Below, piece after piece: positions 16,696 to 25,458 of a DNA stretch of 64,000 nt. The notes beneath the pieces were generated by a model that saw nothing but the letters and a program-made list of their open reading frames with translations, was not told the origin of the DNA and did no database searches. The DNA is from Streptomyces beigongshangae (GTDB taxonomy: Bacteria > Actinomycetota > Actinomycetes > Streptomycetales > Streptomycetaceae). The stretch is from positions 62,001 to 126,000 of the forward strand of contig NZ_JAHKJW010000018.1 of assembly GCF_019710745.1 (NCBI RefSeq), given 5' to 3'. The translations under genes and the position numbers were made by a program. Numbering within the stretch: the first letter of the stretch is position 1; every line of letters begins with the position of its first letter.

Positions 16696-18168
16696 ATGCG
16701 CAAGACGCTCAGATGGCTGCTGTCCCTCACGGTGGCCATAGGCACCGTGGGCACGGCCGGGGCGGCCACCGCCGCCCAGCCGGACACCGCCGGCACCGTC
16801 GCCGGCACCCGTACCGGCGCCGGTCTCGTCACGGACGAGACCGCGGACATCAAGGACCGGCTCCTCGCGATACCGGGCATGAGCCTGATCGAGGAGAAGC
16901 CCTACACCGGCTACCGCTTCTTCGTCCTCAACTACACCCAGCCGGTCGACCACCGCCGTCCCTCCGAGGGCACCTTCCAGCAGCGCATCACCGTGCTGCA
17001 CAAGGACACGGCCCGCCCCACGGTCTTCTACACCGGCGGCTACAACGTCTCCACGACCCCGAGCCGCCGCGAGCCGACCCAGATCGTGGACGGCAACCAG
17101 GTCTCGATGGAGTACCGCTACTTCACCCCGTCCCGGCCCGCGCCGGCGGACTGGTCGAAGCTCGACATCTGGCAGGCGGCCAGCGACCAGCACCGCATCT
17201 TCGAGGCCCTCAAGCCGGTCTACGACAAGAAGTGGATCTCCACCGGCGGTTCGAAGGGCGGCATGACCGCCACCTACTTCGAGCGCTTCTACCCGCGTGA
17301 CATGGACGGCGTCGTCGCGTACGTCGCCCCCAACGACGTGGTGAACAAGGAGGACTCGGCGTACGACCGGTTCTTCGCGAAGGTCGGCACCAAGGAGTGC
17401 CGCAACCGGCTGAACGCGGTGCAGCGCGAGGCGCTCGTCCGCCGTGCGCCGCTGGAGAAGAAGTACAAGGAACTGGCCGCCGCCGAGGGCTACACCTTCA
17501 ACACCATCGGCAGCCTGGACCGGGCCTACGAGGCGGTCGTCCTCGACTACGTGTGGGGCTTCTGGCAGTACAGCCTGCTCGCCGACTGCGACACGATCCC
17601 GGCGGACGCGAAGAACGCGACGGACGACGAGATCTGGACGTCGATCGACACGATCTCCGGCTTCTCGTTCTACACGGACCAGGGCCTGGAGCCGTACACG
17701 CCGTACTACTACCAGGCCGGCACGCAGCTCGGCGCGCCCACGATCAACTTCCCGCACATCGAGAAGAAGTACATCCGCTACGGCTACCAGCCGCCGCGCA
17801 ACTTCGTGCCGCGCGACATCACGATGCGGTTCCAGCCGGGCGTCATGCGGAGCGTCGACTTCTGGGTGAAGCACAACGCGAACCAGATGCTGTTCGTGTA
17901 CGGGCAGAACGATCCGTGGGGTGCTGAACCGTTCCGCCTCGGCAGGGGCGCCCGTGACTCGTACGTCCTCACGGCCCCCGGCGCCAACCACGGCGCCAAC
18001 GTCGCGGGTCTCGTGCCCGACCAGAAGGCCCTGGCCACGGCCCGCATCCTGCAGTGGGCGGGCGTCGCCCCGGCCGCCGTCCAGGCGGACCCGGAGAAGG
18101 CCAAGCCGCTGGCCAAGTACGACGCGAAGCTGGACAAGCGCACGGTCGAGCGCCAGCTCCGTCCGTAG
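16696..18168 (+). CDS. Secreted PS-10-type S37 serine peptidase
   Basis: A 490-residue alpha/beta-hydrolase peptidase of family S37 (PF05576), exported by the Sec signal at residues 1-27. The catalytic triad is visible: Ser186 in GGSKGGM, Asp406 in GQNDPWG and His432 in GANHGAN. Members act as prolyl or tripeptidyl aminopeptidases on extracellular peptides, feeding amino acids to the mycelium. GGGGAGA lies 6-7 bases before the ATG. Upstream is a pyrimidine-rich duplicated tract (16563-16595) and a small dyad TGTCCG/CGGACA (16609-16628) that may belong to the promoter. The family is secure; exact specificity is not. Confidence 0.87.
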   Translation: MRKTLRWLLSLTVAIGTVGTAGAATAAQPDTAGTVAGTRTGAGLVTDETADIKDRLLAIPGMSLIEEKPYTGYRFFVLNYTQPVDHRRPSEGTFQQRITVLHKDTARPTVFYTGGYNVSTTPSRREPTQIVDGNQVSMEYRYFTPSRPAPADWSKLDIWQAASDQHRIFEALKPVYDKKWISTGGSKGGMTATYFERFYPRDMDGVVAYVAPNDVVNKEDSAYDRFFAKVGTKECRNRLNAVQREALVRRAPLEKKYKELAAAEGYTFNTIGSLDRAYEAVVLDYVWGFWQYSLLADCDTIPADAKNATDDEIWTSIDTISGFSFYTDQGLEPYTPYYYQAGTQLGAPTINFPHIEKKYIRYGYQPPRNFVPRDITMRFQPGVMRSVDFWVKHNANQMLFVYGQNDPWGAEPFRLGRGARDSYVLTAPGANHGANVAGLVPDQKALATARILQWAGVAPAAVQADPEKAKPLAKYDAKLDKRTVERQLRP

Positions 18169-18267
18169 CGGGACCGGCAGCACCTGCCGGGCACCGCTGA
18201 ATCCTGCTGAGCACCGCCGAGCACTGCCGAGCACCGCTGAGCCGCGCCCGCCCGTCGAGCCCCCGGG

Positions 18268-18993
18268 CTACCACGGGCGGGCGCAGCCCACCGGCTCCGG
18301 GCCGCTCAGCCGGACGTACAGCTCCGTCGACGCGGGGCAGGCGGAACGCTTCCCGACGGCCGCCGTCACCTCGTACTCGGGGGCCTTCCCGCCCGTACCG
18401 CCGCCCTCGTCGTCGCACGGGGTCTCGCGCACCTCGCCCGCGCCCGTGCCGTAGACGCAGTCGCCGACGATGGTGCGCGGGCCCCCGCCGCCGCCCGGGT
18501 CGCCCGGGTGCGGGGCCGCCAGGTTGCGCATGCAGGCGTAGCCCCGGGGGACCGTGCCGTCGCCGTCCTCGTCGGCGGCGGGCCGCCGCTCGCTGATGTG
18601 CAGCACGAAGTCGGTGGTGGCCGGGCAGACCGGGCCGTTGCCCACCCTGCCGTCGTGCCGCGCGACGACCCGCGCCGCCGCCCGCTCACCGGTGCAGGGC
18701 ACCTCGGTGAACGAGGTGCGCCCGAACGAACTGCACTCGTCGATCCCGAGGAACACCGTCCCGTACCCCGAGGCCCGCGCGGGACCCGGCGCAGGAGCGG
18801 TCTCCCGCGCGCCACCGCCGCCATTGCTGCCGCCGCCGTCGCCGTCCGGCTCGGATGACTGCCCGCACCCCGTCAGGACGGCCGCCACCAGGACCAGCAG
18901 CGCGCACAGCACCGCCGTCGTCACTCCCGCTTGCGACCCCGCGCACCCTTCGCCGCGTGTGCGGTGTACGCCCACGCCCCCTGCGTCGCGCAT
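18268..18993 (-). CDS. Lipoprotein with two related four-Cys modules
   Basis: A 241-residue putative lipoprotein. Hydrophobic residues about 23-40 end in the lipobox LTGC, followed by a Gly/Ser/Asp linker. The rest is a tandem duplication: module 1 has IDECSSF, VPCTG, PVCPATTDF and YACMRN; module 2 has VGDCVYG, TPCDD, SACPASTEL and VGCARP. The order and spacing of the four Cys match between modules, so each probably holds two disulfides. This kind of DUF is found in actinomycete extracytoplasmic proteins, but I cannot name a function. The start is the ATG at 18993 because GGGGGAA lies upstream and the lipoprotein signal begins there. Confidence 0.72.
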   Translation of the reverse strand: MRDAGGVGVHRTRGEGCAGSQAGVTTAVLCALLVLVAAVLTGCGQSSEPDGDGGGSNGGGGARETAPAPGPARASGYGTVFLGIDECSSFGRTSFTEVPCTGERAAARVVARHDGRVGNGPVCPATTDFVLHISERRPAADEDGDGTVPRGYACMRNLAAPHPGDPGGGGGPRTIVGDCVYGTGAGEVRETPCDDEGGGTGGKAPEYEVTAAVGKRSACPASTELYVRLSGPEPVGCARPW

Positions 18994-19144
18994 GGCACTT
19001 CCCCCGATCCCCCGCCCAGCGTGACCCGCCACGGCGGACCCCGCCAGGCATACGGGGGGCTTTGCGTCATTTGGGGGTGGTGTGCGGGGAGCACGTCGTA
19101 GGCCCGGTACGGCAGGCCCGTACGCGCGCCCCCGCACATCGGCC

Positions 19145-20956
19145 CTAGTAGGTCAGGCCGTGCCCCACCGGGTAGAGCACCCGCGTCGGATCGTCCGCGC
19201 GCTGCACCGGCACCGGCAGTCTGCCGCGCGGGTCGGCCCGTCCCGCCAGCACCCGTACCGCGGCGCGCAGTTCGACGTCCGTCCAGGAGTAGGAGGCCAG
19301 GTAGGTCTTCACCTCCGGCAGCTGGGCCACGTCGTACGGGTTGCGGACGGCCAGCGCGACCACCGGGCGGCCCGTCGCGAGCAGCTGCCCCACGAGCGTC
19401 CGCTGACCGGAGCCGGCGGTGACGTTGTACGTCGCCACCAGCACCGCGTCCGCGTCCTGGGCCGCCGCGACGGCCTTCGCGACGGTCGCGGCGGAGGGTG
19501 CCGTGCCCGTGGACAGCGCCGTCGCGGTGAACCCCAGCTCGGTGAGCGCGTCGGCCAGTACGGTCGTGGGCGGGCCCGTGGTGCCGGACGGCGAGGCCGG
19601 ATCGGCGCCGACGACGAGCACCTTCCGGTGCGTACGCCGGGAGAGCGGCAGCAACCGGCCGGAGTCGACCAGCAGGGTCGTCGTCCGCTCGGCGACGCGG
19701 TCGGCGGCCTTCAAGTGCGCCGGGATCCCGACCGTGCGGTCCACACCCCGCCGGGTGACGTACGGGTCCTTCAGCAGCCCCAGCTTCGCCTTGAGCCGCA
19801 GGATGCGCAGGATCGATTCGTCGAGGCGGGCCTCCGTCAGTTCGCCGCCGCGGACGGCGGCGAGGACCGCGTTCCAGGCGACGTCCAGCTCGGGTGGGTT
19901 GAGGAGCTGGTCGACACCGGCCTTCAGGGCGAGCACGGGCACCCGGTCGTCGCCGTACTTGGTGCGGACGCCCTCCATGCCGAGGGAGTCCGTCACCACG
20001 ACCCCGTCGTAGCCGAGCCGTTCGCGCAGGATGCCGGTGAGGATCGGGCGCGAGAGGGTGGCCGGGTCGCCGGACGGGTCGAGCGCCGGGACCATGATGT
20101 GCGCGGTCATGATCGAGTCGATGCCCGCGGCGATCGCGGCCCGGAACGGAGGCGCGTCGAGCTCGTTCCACTGCGTCTCGGTGTGCTCGATGACCGGGAA
20201 GCCGTAGTGGCTGTCGGTCTCGGTGTCGCCGTGCCCGGGGAAGTGCTTGGAGGTCGCCGCGACCCCGGCGCCCTGGTAGCCCTTCACCTGGGCGGCGACC
20301 AGGCCGGCCACGGCCTCCGGGTCGGAGCCGAAGGAGCGGACGCCGATGACCGGGTTGGCCGGGTTCACGTTCACGTCGGCGACCGGCGCGTAGTCCTGCC
20401 GGATGCCCATGGCGCGCAGCTCGGCGCCGCCGATCCGCGCGGCCGTACGGGCGTCGGTGCGCGAACCGCCCGCGCCGAGGGCCATCGCGCCGGGGAAGAG
20501 GGTCGCGGGTGTGCCCACGCGCGCCACTATGCCGTGCTCCTGGTCGGTGGAGACGAGCACGGGCAGGCCGCGGGGCAGGGCGAGCGAGGCCCGCTGGATG
20601 CCGTTGCTCAGGTCCGCGATCTGCCGCGGCTCACGGGTGTTGTGCGCCCACCCGAAGTAGATGATGCCGCCGACCCGGTACTTCGCGATCAGCTCGGCGG
20701 CCGTCCGTACGCCGATCTCCGCGAGGTTGGCGTCGATGTCGGCCTGGTCGGGCTCGGTCGCGGAGTGCCCGTACACCCGCATCACGAAGAGCTGCCCGAC
20801 CTTCTCTTCGAGCGTCATGCGGGAGATGAGGGCCCGCAGCCGCTTGTCCCCGTGCTTCGCGGTGTCGCCGTGTCCGGCCGCGGCCGCGCCGCCGCCGGCG
20901 ACGACCGCCGCCGCGCCCGCGGTCGCCGCGAGCAGCGTACGTCTGGAGGTGTGCAC
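19145..20956 (-). CDS. Exported family 3 glycoside hydrolase (beta-N-acetylglucosaminidase)
   Basis: A 603-residue hydrolase with a Tat signal (TSRRTLLAATAGAAAV). The GH3 N-terminal domain includes MTLEEKVGQLF, the NagZ-type catalytic His loop KHFPGHGDTETDSH (about residue 240) and the nucleophile Asp in VVVTDSLGM (about 320). A C-terminal alpha/beta sandwich follows from about 390. The Asp/His pair in the PGHGxxxxDSH loop marks N-acetylhexosaminidases, so it likely trims chitin- or peptidoglycan-derived GlcNAc outside the cell. The GTG at 20956 is selected because GAAGGAG lies 7 bases upstream and the twin arginine follows at once. Confidence 0.9.
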   Translation of the reverse strand: MHTSRRTLLAATAGAAAVVAGGGAAAAGHGDTAKHGDKRLRALISRMTLEEKVGQLFVMRVYGHSATEPDQADIDANLAEIGVRTAAELIAKYRVGGIIYFGWAHNTREPRQIADLSNGIQRASLALPRGLPVLVSTDQEHGIVARVGTPATLFPGAMALGAGGSRTDARTAARIGGAELRAMGIRQDYAPVADVNVNPANPVIGVRSFGSDPEAVAGLVAAQVKGYQGAGVAATSKHFPGHGDTETDSHYGFPVIEHTETQWNELDAPPFRAAIAAGIDSIMTAHIMVPALDPSGDPATLSRPILTGILRERLGYDGVVVTDSLGMEGVRTKYGDDRVPVLALKAGVDQLLNPPELDVAWNAVLAAVRGGELTEARLDESILRILRLKAKLGLLKDPYVTRRGVDRTVGIPAHLKAADRVAERTTTLLVDSGRLLPLSRRTHRKVLVVGADPASPSGTTGPPTTVLADALTELGFTATALSTGTAPSAATVAKAVAAAQDADAVLVATYNVTAGSGQRTLVGQLLATGRPVVALAVRNPYDVAQLPEVKTYLASYSWTDVELRAAVRVLAGRADPRGRLPVPVQRADDPTRVLYPVGHGLTY

Positions 20957-21131
20957 GTGCGCTCCTTCCCAGGAGGGCCCCGGAGGGTCCGTGGAGGGGC
21001 TTGGAGAGGCGAGTATGAAGAAAACTGCCAAGGAGTCACGGATATCCGGGAAATTTCTGCCGGTCAAGGGTGCGGGCACGCGCGGACGGGCGACATCGCC
21101 GCCGGCACGGAACGGGTGACGCGGGTGGGGC

Positions 21132-21180
21132 GCCCCGTCAGGGGCGCGGGGAACGGCGCGACAAGCCACGACGGTCCCGG
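21132..21180 (+). repeat. Dispersed intergenic element, copy 2
   Basis: Reads CGCCCCGTCAGGGGCGCGGG then GAACGGCGCGACAAGCC. The GGGGCGCGGGGAAC core is shared with the other copies. CGCCCC and GGGGCG can pair, so it may act as a terminator between GH3 and the isomerase gene. Confidence 0.6.
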
Positions 21181-21239
21181 GCCCGTCGGCCGTCCTCGGC
21201 CGTCCCGGGCCCACCGGCCGTCCTTAGCCGCCCCGCTCG

Positions 21240-21293
21240 CCCCAGTTGCCCCGGCAGCCCCAGTAGCCCCAGTAGCCCCAGTTGCCCCAGTAG
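21240..21293. repeat. 9-bp tandem repeat array, six units
   Basis: Six consecutive units of CCCCAGTTG/CCCCAGTAG (second unit CCCCGGCAG) starting at 21240, 21249, 21258, 21267, 21276 and 21285, just after the isomerase stop. A slippage-prone intergenic minisatellite. Confidence 0.85.
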
Positions 21294-21314
21294 TCCCGCT
21301 CCCGCCCGGAGGGC

Positions 21315-22115
21315 CTACGCGGACTCGTTCAGCAGGCGGGCCAGATGATCGCGGCCCTCGTCCAGCAGACCCTCCAGCGGCGCGGCCGACTCGTACCAGC
21401 GCTTCTCGTACTCCCAGCACAGCCAGCCGTCCCAGCCCTCGCGGGAGAGCAGGTCGACGCACTCGGTGAGGGGGAGGACGCCCGCCCCGAGCGGCAGCGG
21501 CGTCGTGTCGTCCGGCGAGGCGATGTCCTTGACCTGGATGTAGCCCAGGAAGGGGGAGAGCGCGGCGAAGGTGACCGCCGGCTGCTCACCGCCGAGCCAG
21601 GTGTGCATGACGTCCCAGAGGGCGCCGGCCTGAAGGTGGCCGACGAGGCCGAGGACACGGGTCGCGTCGGCGCCGGTGCGGTGCGAGTCGTGGGTCTCCA
21701 GCAGGATCCGTACGTCGAGGTCGGCTGCGTACTCGGCCGCCGTGCCGAGCCGTCGCGCGGCCGTCGCGTCGGCGTCCTCGGTGCTCTGGTCCTCCGCGGC
21801 GCCCGGGAGGACCCGGACGAAGGGGGCGCCCAGGTCGCGCGCCAGGTCGAGGAGTTCGCGGATCTCGGCGATCACGGGCTCGTCGTCGCCGGGCGCGGCC
21901 ACCCGGACGTATCCGGCCAGGCCCAGGATCTCGACGCCCGCCGCCTTGAACTCGGCGGCCACGTCGGCCCGTGCGGCGTGTCCGAGACCGGTGTGCACGG
22001 GCTCCTCGGGATGCGCGCGCAACTCGACGCCGTGGTAGCCGTGGGTGGCGGCGAGCCGCACCACGTCACCGATCGGGAGTCCGGGTACACCGAGGGTGGA
22101 GAAGGCCAGTTTCAC
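21315..22115 (-). CDS. Sugar phosphate isomerase/epimerase (AP endonuclease-2/xylose isomerase-like TIM barrel)
   Basis: A 266-residue cytoplasmic TIM-barrel protein. Barrel strands and metal-ligand candidates are visible: GVELRAHP near residue 31, LLETHDSH (Glu/His) near 145, ALWDVMHTW (Asp/His) near 172, YIQVKD near 200 and WLCWEYEKRW (Glu) near 238. The family isomerises or epimerises ketoses or inositol derivatives with a divalent metal. GTG at 22115 is preferred over GTG at 22124 because GAAGG is better spaced. It is not in an operon with the GH3 gene by spacing, so its pathway is open. Confidence 0.8.
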   Translation of the reverse strand: MKLAFSTLGVPGLPIGDVVRLAATHGYHGVELRAHPEEPVHTGLGHAARADVAAEFKAAGVEILGLAGYVRVAAPGDDEPVIAEIRELLDLARDLGAPFVRVLPGAAEDQSTEDADATAARRLGTAAEYAADLDVRILLETHDSHRTGADATRVLGLVGHLQAGALWDVMHTWLGGEQPAVTFAALSPFLGYIQVKDIASPDDTTPLPLGAGVLPLTECVDLLSREGWDGWLCWEYEKRWYESAAPLEGLLDEGRDHLARLLNESA

Positions 22116-22368
22116 GGATCGCACCTTCGCTATCGAATTCCGGGCGCGGCTTTTTCCGGCCGGGGTTCCCGGAGTCCCCGGGACGGCACAGCATGAAACG
22201 GACCCTACCCGCCGCCCGCGATCTCTCACTCCCCGGTTCCGGGCAGGCCCGGCCGCCGTTCCCGGCCGACGAGGTCCGCACCGGAGGAAGGGCGAAGGGT
22301 GCGGCCTCCCGTCGAGGAGGACGAATCCATGGCGGTTCCCGGCACCGCCGCCCGGATAGCCTTCCGGG

Positions 22369-23874
22369 GTGCTCCAGTACGACGATCTGACACAGCCGGA
22401 ACGTGCCGTCTGGGACGCCTTTCCCGAGGGCCGCCTCGTGGACCTGCGCAGCGGGGTCCCCGGGGCGGACGACCCCCGGCAGGGGCAGGGGCATGGGTGG
22501 GGGCCGGAGCGTACGGTCCGGGCGGAGGTGCTGGCGGCGCTGCTGCTGGGGGCCAACCCCGCCCCGCCGGGCGCGCTCGCCGCACTCCGCCTGGAGGGCG
22601 CGCGCGTGGTCGGCACGCTCGACCTGGCGGGCGCGGACATCGCCCAGACGATCCGGCTCGACTCCTGCCGTCTGGAGGAACCGGTGGGACTGCGCGGCTG
22701 CACCACGCGCTCGATCCGGCTGGCTGGGTGCTGGGTCCCGGGCGTCGAGGCGTCGATGGCCCGGATCGAGGGGAGGCTGAATCTGAACGGGACGACCGTG
22801 GAGGGCTCCCGGCTCTCGCTCATCAACACCCACATCTCCGGGGAACTGGTGCTGAGCGAGGCCACCCTGTCCGCCGACAGCGGGTGGGCCCTGTTCGCGG
22901 GCGGACTCGTCATGGAGGGTGCGGTCTTCGGCCGCCGTCTGACGGCGAGGGGCGGGCTGCGGCTGCTGGGCGCGCAGCTGTCCGGTGGCCTGTTCCTGGA
23001 CGGGGCGCGGCTGGAGAACCCGCGGGGCGAGGCGCTGCTCGCGGACAACGCCACCATGACGACCCTGGAGATGACCGAGGGATTCAGCGCCACCGGCGCC
23101 GTCCGGCTGCGCGGCGCGCACATCACCAACCGGCTGTCGCTGCGGGGCGCCGTCCTGGGCGATCCGGGCGCGGCCCTGGACCTCACCCGCGTACAGGCGG
23201 CCGAGCTGGACCTCACGCCCGCGGTCGCCCCGCCCGGCGGTGTCGACCTGCGCAGCGCGCGCGTCGAGGTCCTGCGCGACAACGAGGCGGGCCGGACCGC
23301 GCGCCTGCGGCTGGAAGGGCTCGCCTACGCCTCCCTGCACGCGGACGACGTGCCGCCCGCGGGAACCGGTGCCCGGGCCGGCGTGGCCCGCCGGATCGCG
23401 TGGATCCGCCGTTCGCCCGGCTACAGTCCGCAGCCGTACGAGCAGCTCGCGGGCTGGTACCGGCAGATCGGCCACGACGACGACGCCCGCCTCGTGCTGC
23501 TGGCGAAGCAGCGCCACCGGCGCGGCACGCTCCACCCCGTCGCCCGGTTCTGGGGCCACGTCTTCGACGCCACGGTCGGCTACGGCTACCGGCCCTGGCG
23601 GGCGGGCGGCTGGCTGCTCCTGCTGTCGCTCGCCGGGACGCTGGTCTTCAGGTCCGCCACGCCCACGGCCAGCAAGCAGGGCGAGGGGCCTCCGTTCAGC
23701 GCCCTGGCCTACACGCTGGACCTGCTGATCCCCATCGGCGGCCTCGGCCAGCGAGGGGCCTGGCACTGGCGGGACGACGGCCCCATGGCGCTCTCGTACG
23801 CGCTGATCGCCGCGGGCTGGCTGCTGACCACGGCCGTGGTCGCGGGCGTCACCCGCTCACTGAACAAGAACTGA
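22369..23874 (+). CDS. Membrane-anchored beta-helix (pentapeptide-like) protein, function unknown
   Basis: A 501-residue protein. Residues about 60-310 form irregular short repeats of the ARLEGA / LNLNGT / LFLDGARL type, in which Leu, Ala and Gly recur about every 20 residues (two coils), as in right-handed beta-helices. Residues about 315-400 are helical and basic (YEQLAGWYRQIGHDDDARLVLLAKQ, quoted in part only as a helix pair). Two hydrophobic segments at about 418-432 and 475-495 enclose a loop. Database relatives are sometimes called membrane oxidoreductases, but no redox motif is visible. The GTG start lacks a clear Shine-Dalgarno. Confidence 0.65.
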   Translation: MLQYDDLTQPERAVWDAFPEGRLVDLRSGVPGADDPRQGQGHGWGPERTVRAEVLAALLLGANPAPPGALAALRLEGARVVGTLDLAGADIAQTIRLDSCRLEEPVGLRGCTTRSIRLAGCWVPGVEASMARIEGRLNLNGTTVEGSRLSLINTHISGELVLSEATLSADSGWALFAGGLVMEGAVFGRRLTARGGLRLLGAQLSGGLFLDGARLENPRGEALLADNATMTTLEMTEGFSATGAVRLRGAHITNRLSLRGAVLGDPGAALDLTRVQAAELDLTPAVAPPGGVDLRSARVEVLRDNEAGRTARLRLEGLAYASLHADDVPPAGTGARAGVARRIAWIRRSPGYSPQPYEQLAGWYRQIGHDDDARLVLLAKQRHRRGTLHPVARFWGHVFDATVGYGYRPWRAGGWLLLLSLAGTLVFRSATPTASKQGEGPPFSALAYTLDLLIPIGGLGQRGAWHWRDDGPMALSYALIAAGWLLTTAVVAGVTRSLNKN

Positions 23875-23949
23875 GCGCGGGCGGGGGAGTCGGTCCTTCG
23901 CCCGCGGCCCGGCGGGGGTTCCCCACGAAGTTCCCGGCACCCCCGCTCC

Positions 23950-23995
23950 CCAGGGGCGCGGGGAACTGCGCGCTCGGCCCCCACCGGACCGCACC
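23950..23995 (+). repeat. Dispersed intergenic element, copy 3
   Basis: Contains CAGGGGCGCGGGGAACTGCG then CGCTCGGCCCCCACCGG, between the convergent beta-helix and LacI genes. Same core as copies elsewhere in the window. Confidence 0.7.
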
Positions 23996-24027
23996 CGCAC
24001 ACGTCCCGCCCTCCTCTCAGCCCTCCC

Positions 24028-25080
24028 TCAGACCCCCTTCGGCGCCCCCGTCGACCCCCGCACCATCAGCTCCCCCCGGATCTGCGCGATCCCGTCCGGC
24101 GGCGCCTCCTCGCGGCCCATGGCGAGCCGCCCGGCCCGCGCCCCCGCGTCCGCCAGCGGCAGCCGTACCGTCGTCAGCGCCGGCACCGCGTCGATGCTGA
24201 ACGGGAGGTCGTCGAAGCCGACGACCGACACGTCGTCCGGAATGCGCAGCCCCGAGTCGCGAAGAGCCGCGCACGCCCCCAGCGCGACCGTGTCGTTGGC
24301 GGCCACCACGGCCGTCAGCCCCGGCTCCCGCCGCAGCAGTTCGAGCGTCGCCTCGTACCCCGCCCGGCGGTCGTACCGCCCGTGGACGGTCCACGCGGGG
24401 TCGTCCGGGACGCCGTGCGCCGCGAGCGCGTCCCGGTGTCCCTCCAGCCGGTGCCGCGTCGTCGTCCGCTCCTCCGGCCCCGCGATGTACCCCATCCGCC
24501 GGTGCCCGAGCCCGATCAGATGCTCGGTGAGCAGCTGTCCGCCGCCCCGGTTGTCGAAGGTGAGCGCCACCGCGTCGGTGCCGGCCGGCGCGGGCGGCCG
24601 TCCGCACAGCACCACCCGCGTCCCCGCCGCGGCGAGCTTGCGCAGCTTCGTCGCGACGGCCGCCGCGTGCGCGGTGTCCTCCACGGCCCCGCCCGTCAGC
24701 ACCACCGCCGCGGCGCGCTGGCGCTGCAGGAGCGTGAGGTAGGTGAGCTCGCGCTCGGGCGAGCCGCCGGTGTTGCACACGACGGCGAGGCGCTCGCCGC
24801 CCGCCCGGCCCCCCGGCCCGCCGATCTCGGACTGGACCGCTCCCGCCATGATCCCGAAGAACGGGTCGGCGATGTCGTTGACCAGGATGCCCACCAGGTC
24901 GGAGGTGGCGGCGGCGAGCGCGCTCGCGGGGCCGTTCAGTACGTAGTCCAGCTCGTCCACGGCCCGCAGCACCCGTTCGCGGGTGGAGGCCGCCACGGGG
25001 TAGTTCCCGTTCAGCACGCGCGACACCGTCGCGGGCGAGACCTGCGCGCGGACCGCCACGTCCGCCAGGGTCACCGTCAT
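24028..25080 (-). CDS. LacI family transcriptional regulator
   Basis: A 350-residue repressor. The N-terminal LacI HTH (TLADVAVRAQVSPATVSRVL, hinge near residue 55) is followed by a periplasmic-binding-protein-like ligand domain (VGILVNDIADPFFGIMAG, GYIAGPEERTTTRHR, VVGFDDLPFSIDAVPALTTV). GGAGG lies 8 bases before the ATG. It is divergent from the Gfo/Idh-DUF993-isomerase operon, whose promoter carries a classical AAGCGCTT LacI half-palindrome, so it very probably represses that operon and responds to its sugar-like substrate. Confidence 0.9.
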   Translation of the reverse strand: MTVTLADVAVRAQVSPATVSRVLNGNYPVAASTRERVLRAVDELDYVLNGPASALAAATSDLVGILVNDIADPFFGIMAGAVQSEIGGPGGRAGGERLAVVCNTGGSPERELTYLTLLQRQRAAAVVLTGGAVEDTAHAAAVATKLRKLAAAGTRVVLCGRPPAPAGTDAVALTFDNRGGGQLLTEHLIGLGHRRMGYIAGPEERTTTRHRLEGHRDALAAHGVPDDPAWTVHGRYDRRAGYEATLELLRREPGLTAVVAANDTVALGACAALRDSGLRIPDDVSVVGFDDLPFSIDAVPALTTVRLPLADAGARAGRLAMGREEAPPDGIAQIRGELMVRGSTGAPKGV

Positions 25081-25320
25081 CTCGTCGTCCTCCGGTCGCG
25101 CATCTCGTCCTCGCCCTCAAAGCCGCACCGAGTCGTGCGGAGCCGTACCGAACCGCAACGCAACGCACCGCACCGGATCGTGCGCAGTCGCCGACCCGGT
25201 CGGGGCTGATCCGGCCGGGGTCGATCCGGCCGGGGCCGACCGCGGCCGGGGCCCGTCCAGACCCTACGACCGCGAACCCCACCTGTTCGCCCCCTCGAAC
25301 AACTCGTCGCCCCCGCGGTC

Positions 25321-25374
25321 TTGTCCGATCCGCTGCACAGAGGCTAGCTTCTCCCTACATAGAAAGCGCTTGCT
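25321..25374 (+). promoter_or_regulatory. Promoter and LacI-type operator of the dehydrogenase operon
   Basis: TTGTCC (25321-25326) and TAGCTT (25345-25350) are spaced 18 bp as a weak housekeeping-type promoter. Just downstream, GAAAGCGCTTGC (25363-25373 region) contains the AAGCGCTT core of LacI-family operators. An operator covering the start of transcription fits repression. The rest of the 378-bp gap holds GATCCGGCCGGGG repeats near 25207-25245 but no gene. Confidence 0.55.
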
Positions 25375-25458
25375 GCACCGTTCACCAGTCACCGGCGTAC
25401 ACCGGCGGGGCGCACGAGGCGCGGGACACGGGCGCGGGACACGTACGAAGGGAATGAC

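Larger units (their letters stand above)
20957..21314. other. Intergenic region with repeats only
   Basis: No gene is supportable. It contains the leader of the GH3 gene, dispersed element copy 2 (21132-21180) and a 9-bp tandem array (21240-21293). Confidence 0.7.

Noticed and set aside
25207..25245. GATCCGGCCGGGG direct repeats as a possible attachment site or CRISPR-like array
   Set aside because: Only two short copies without regular spacers, integrase or cas genes nearby.
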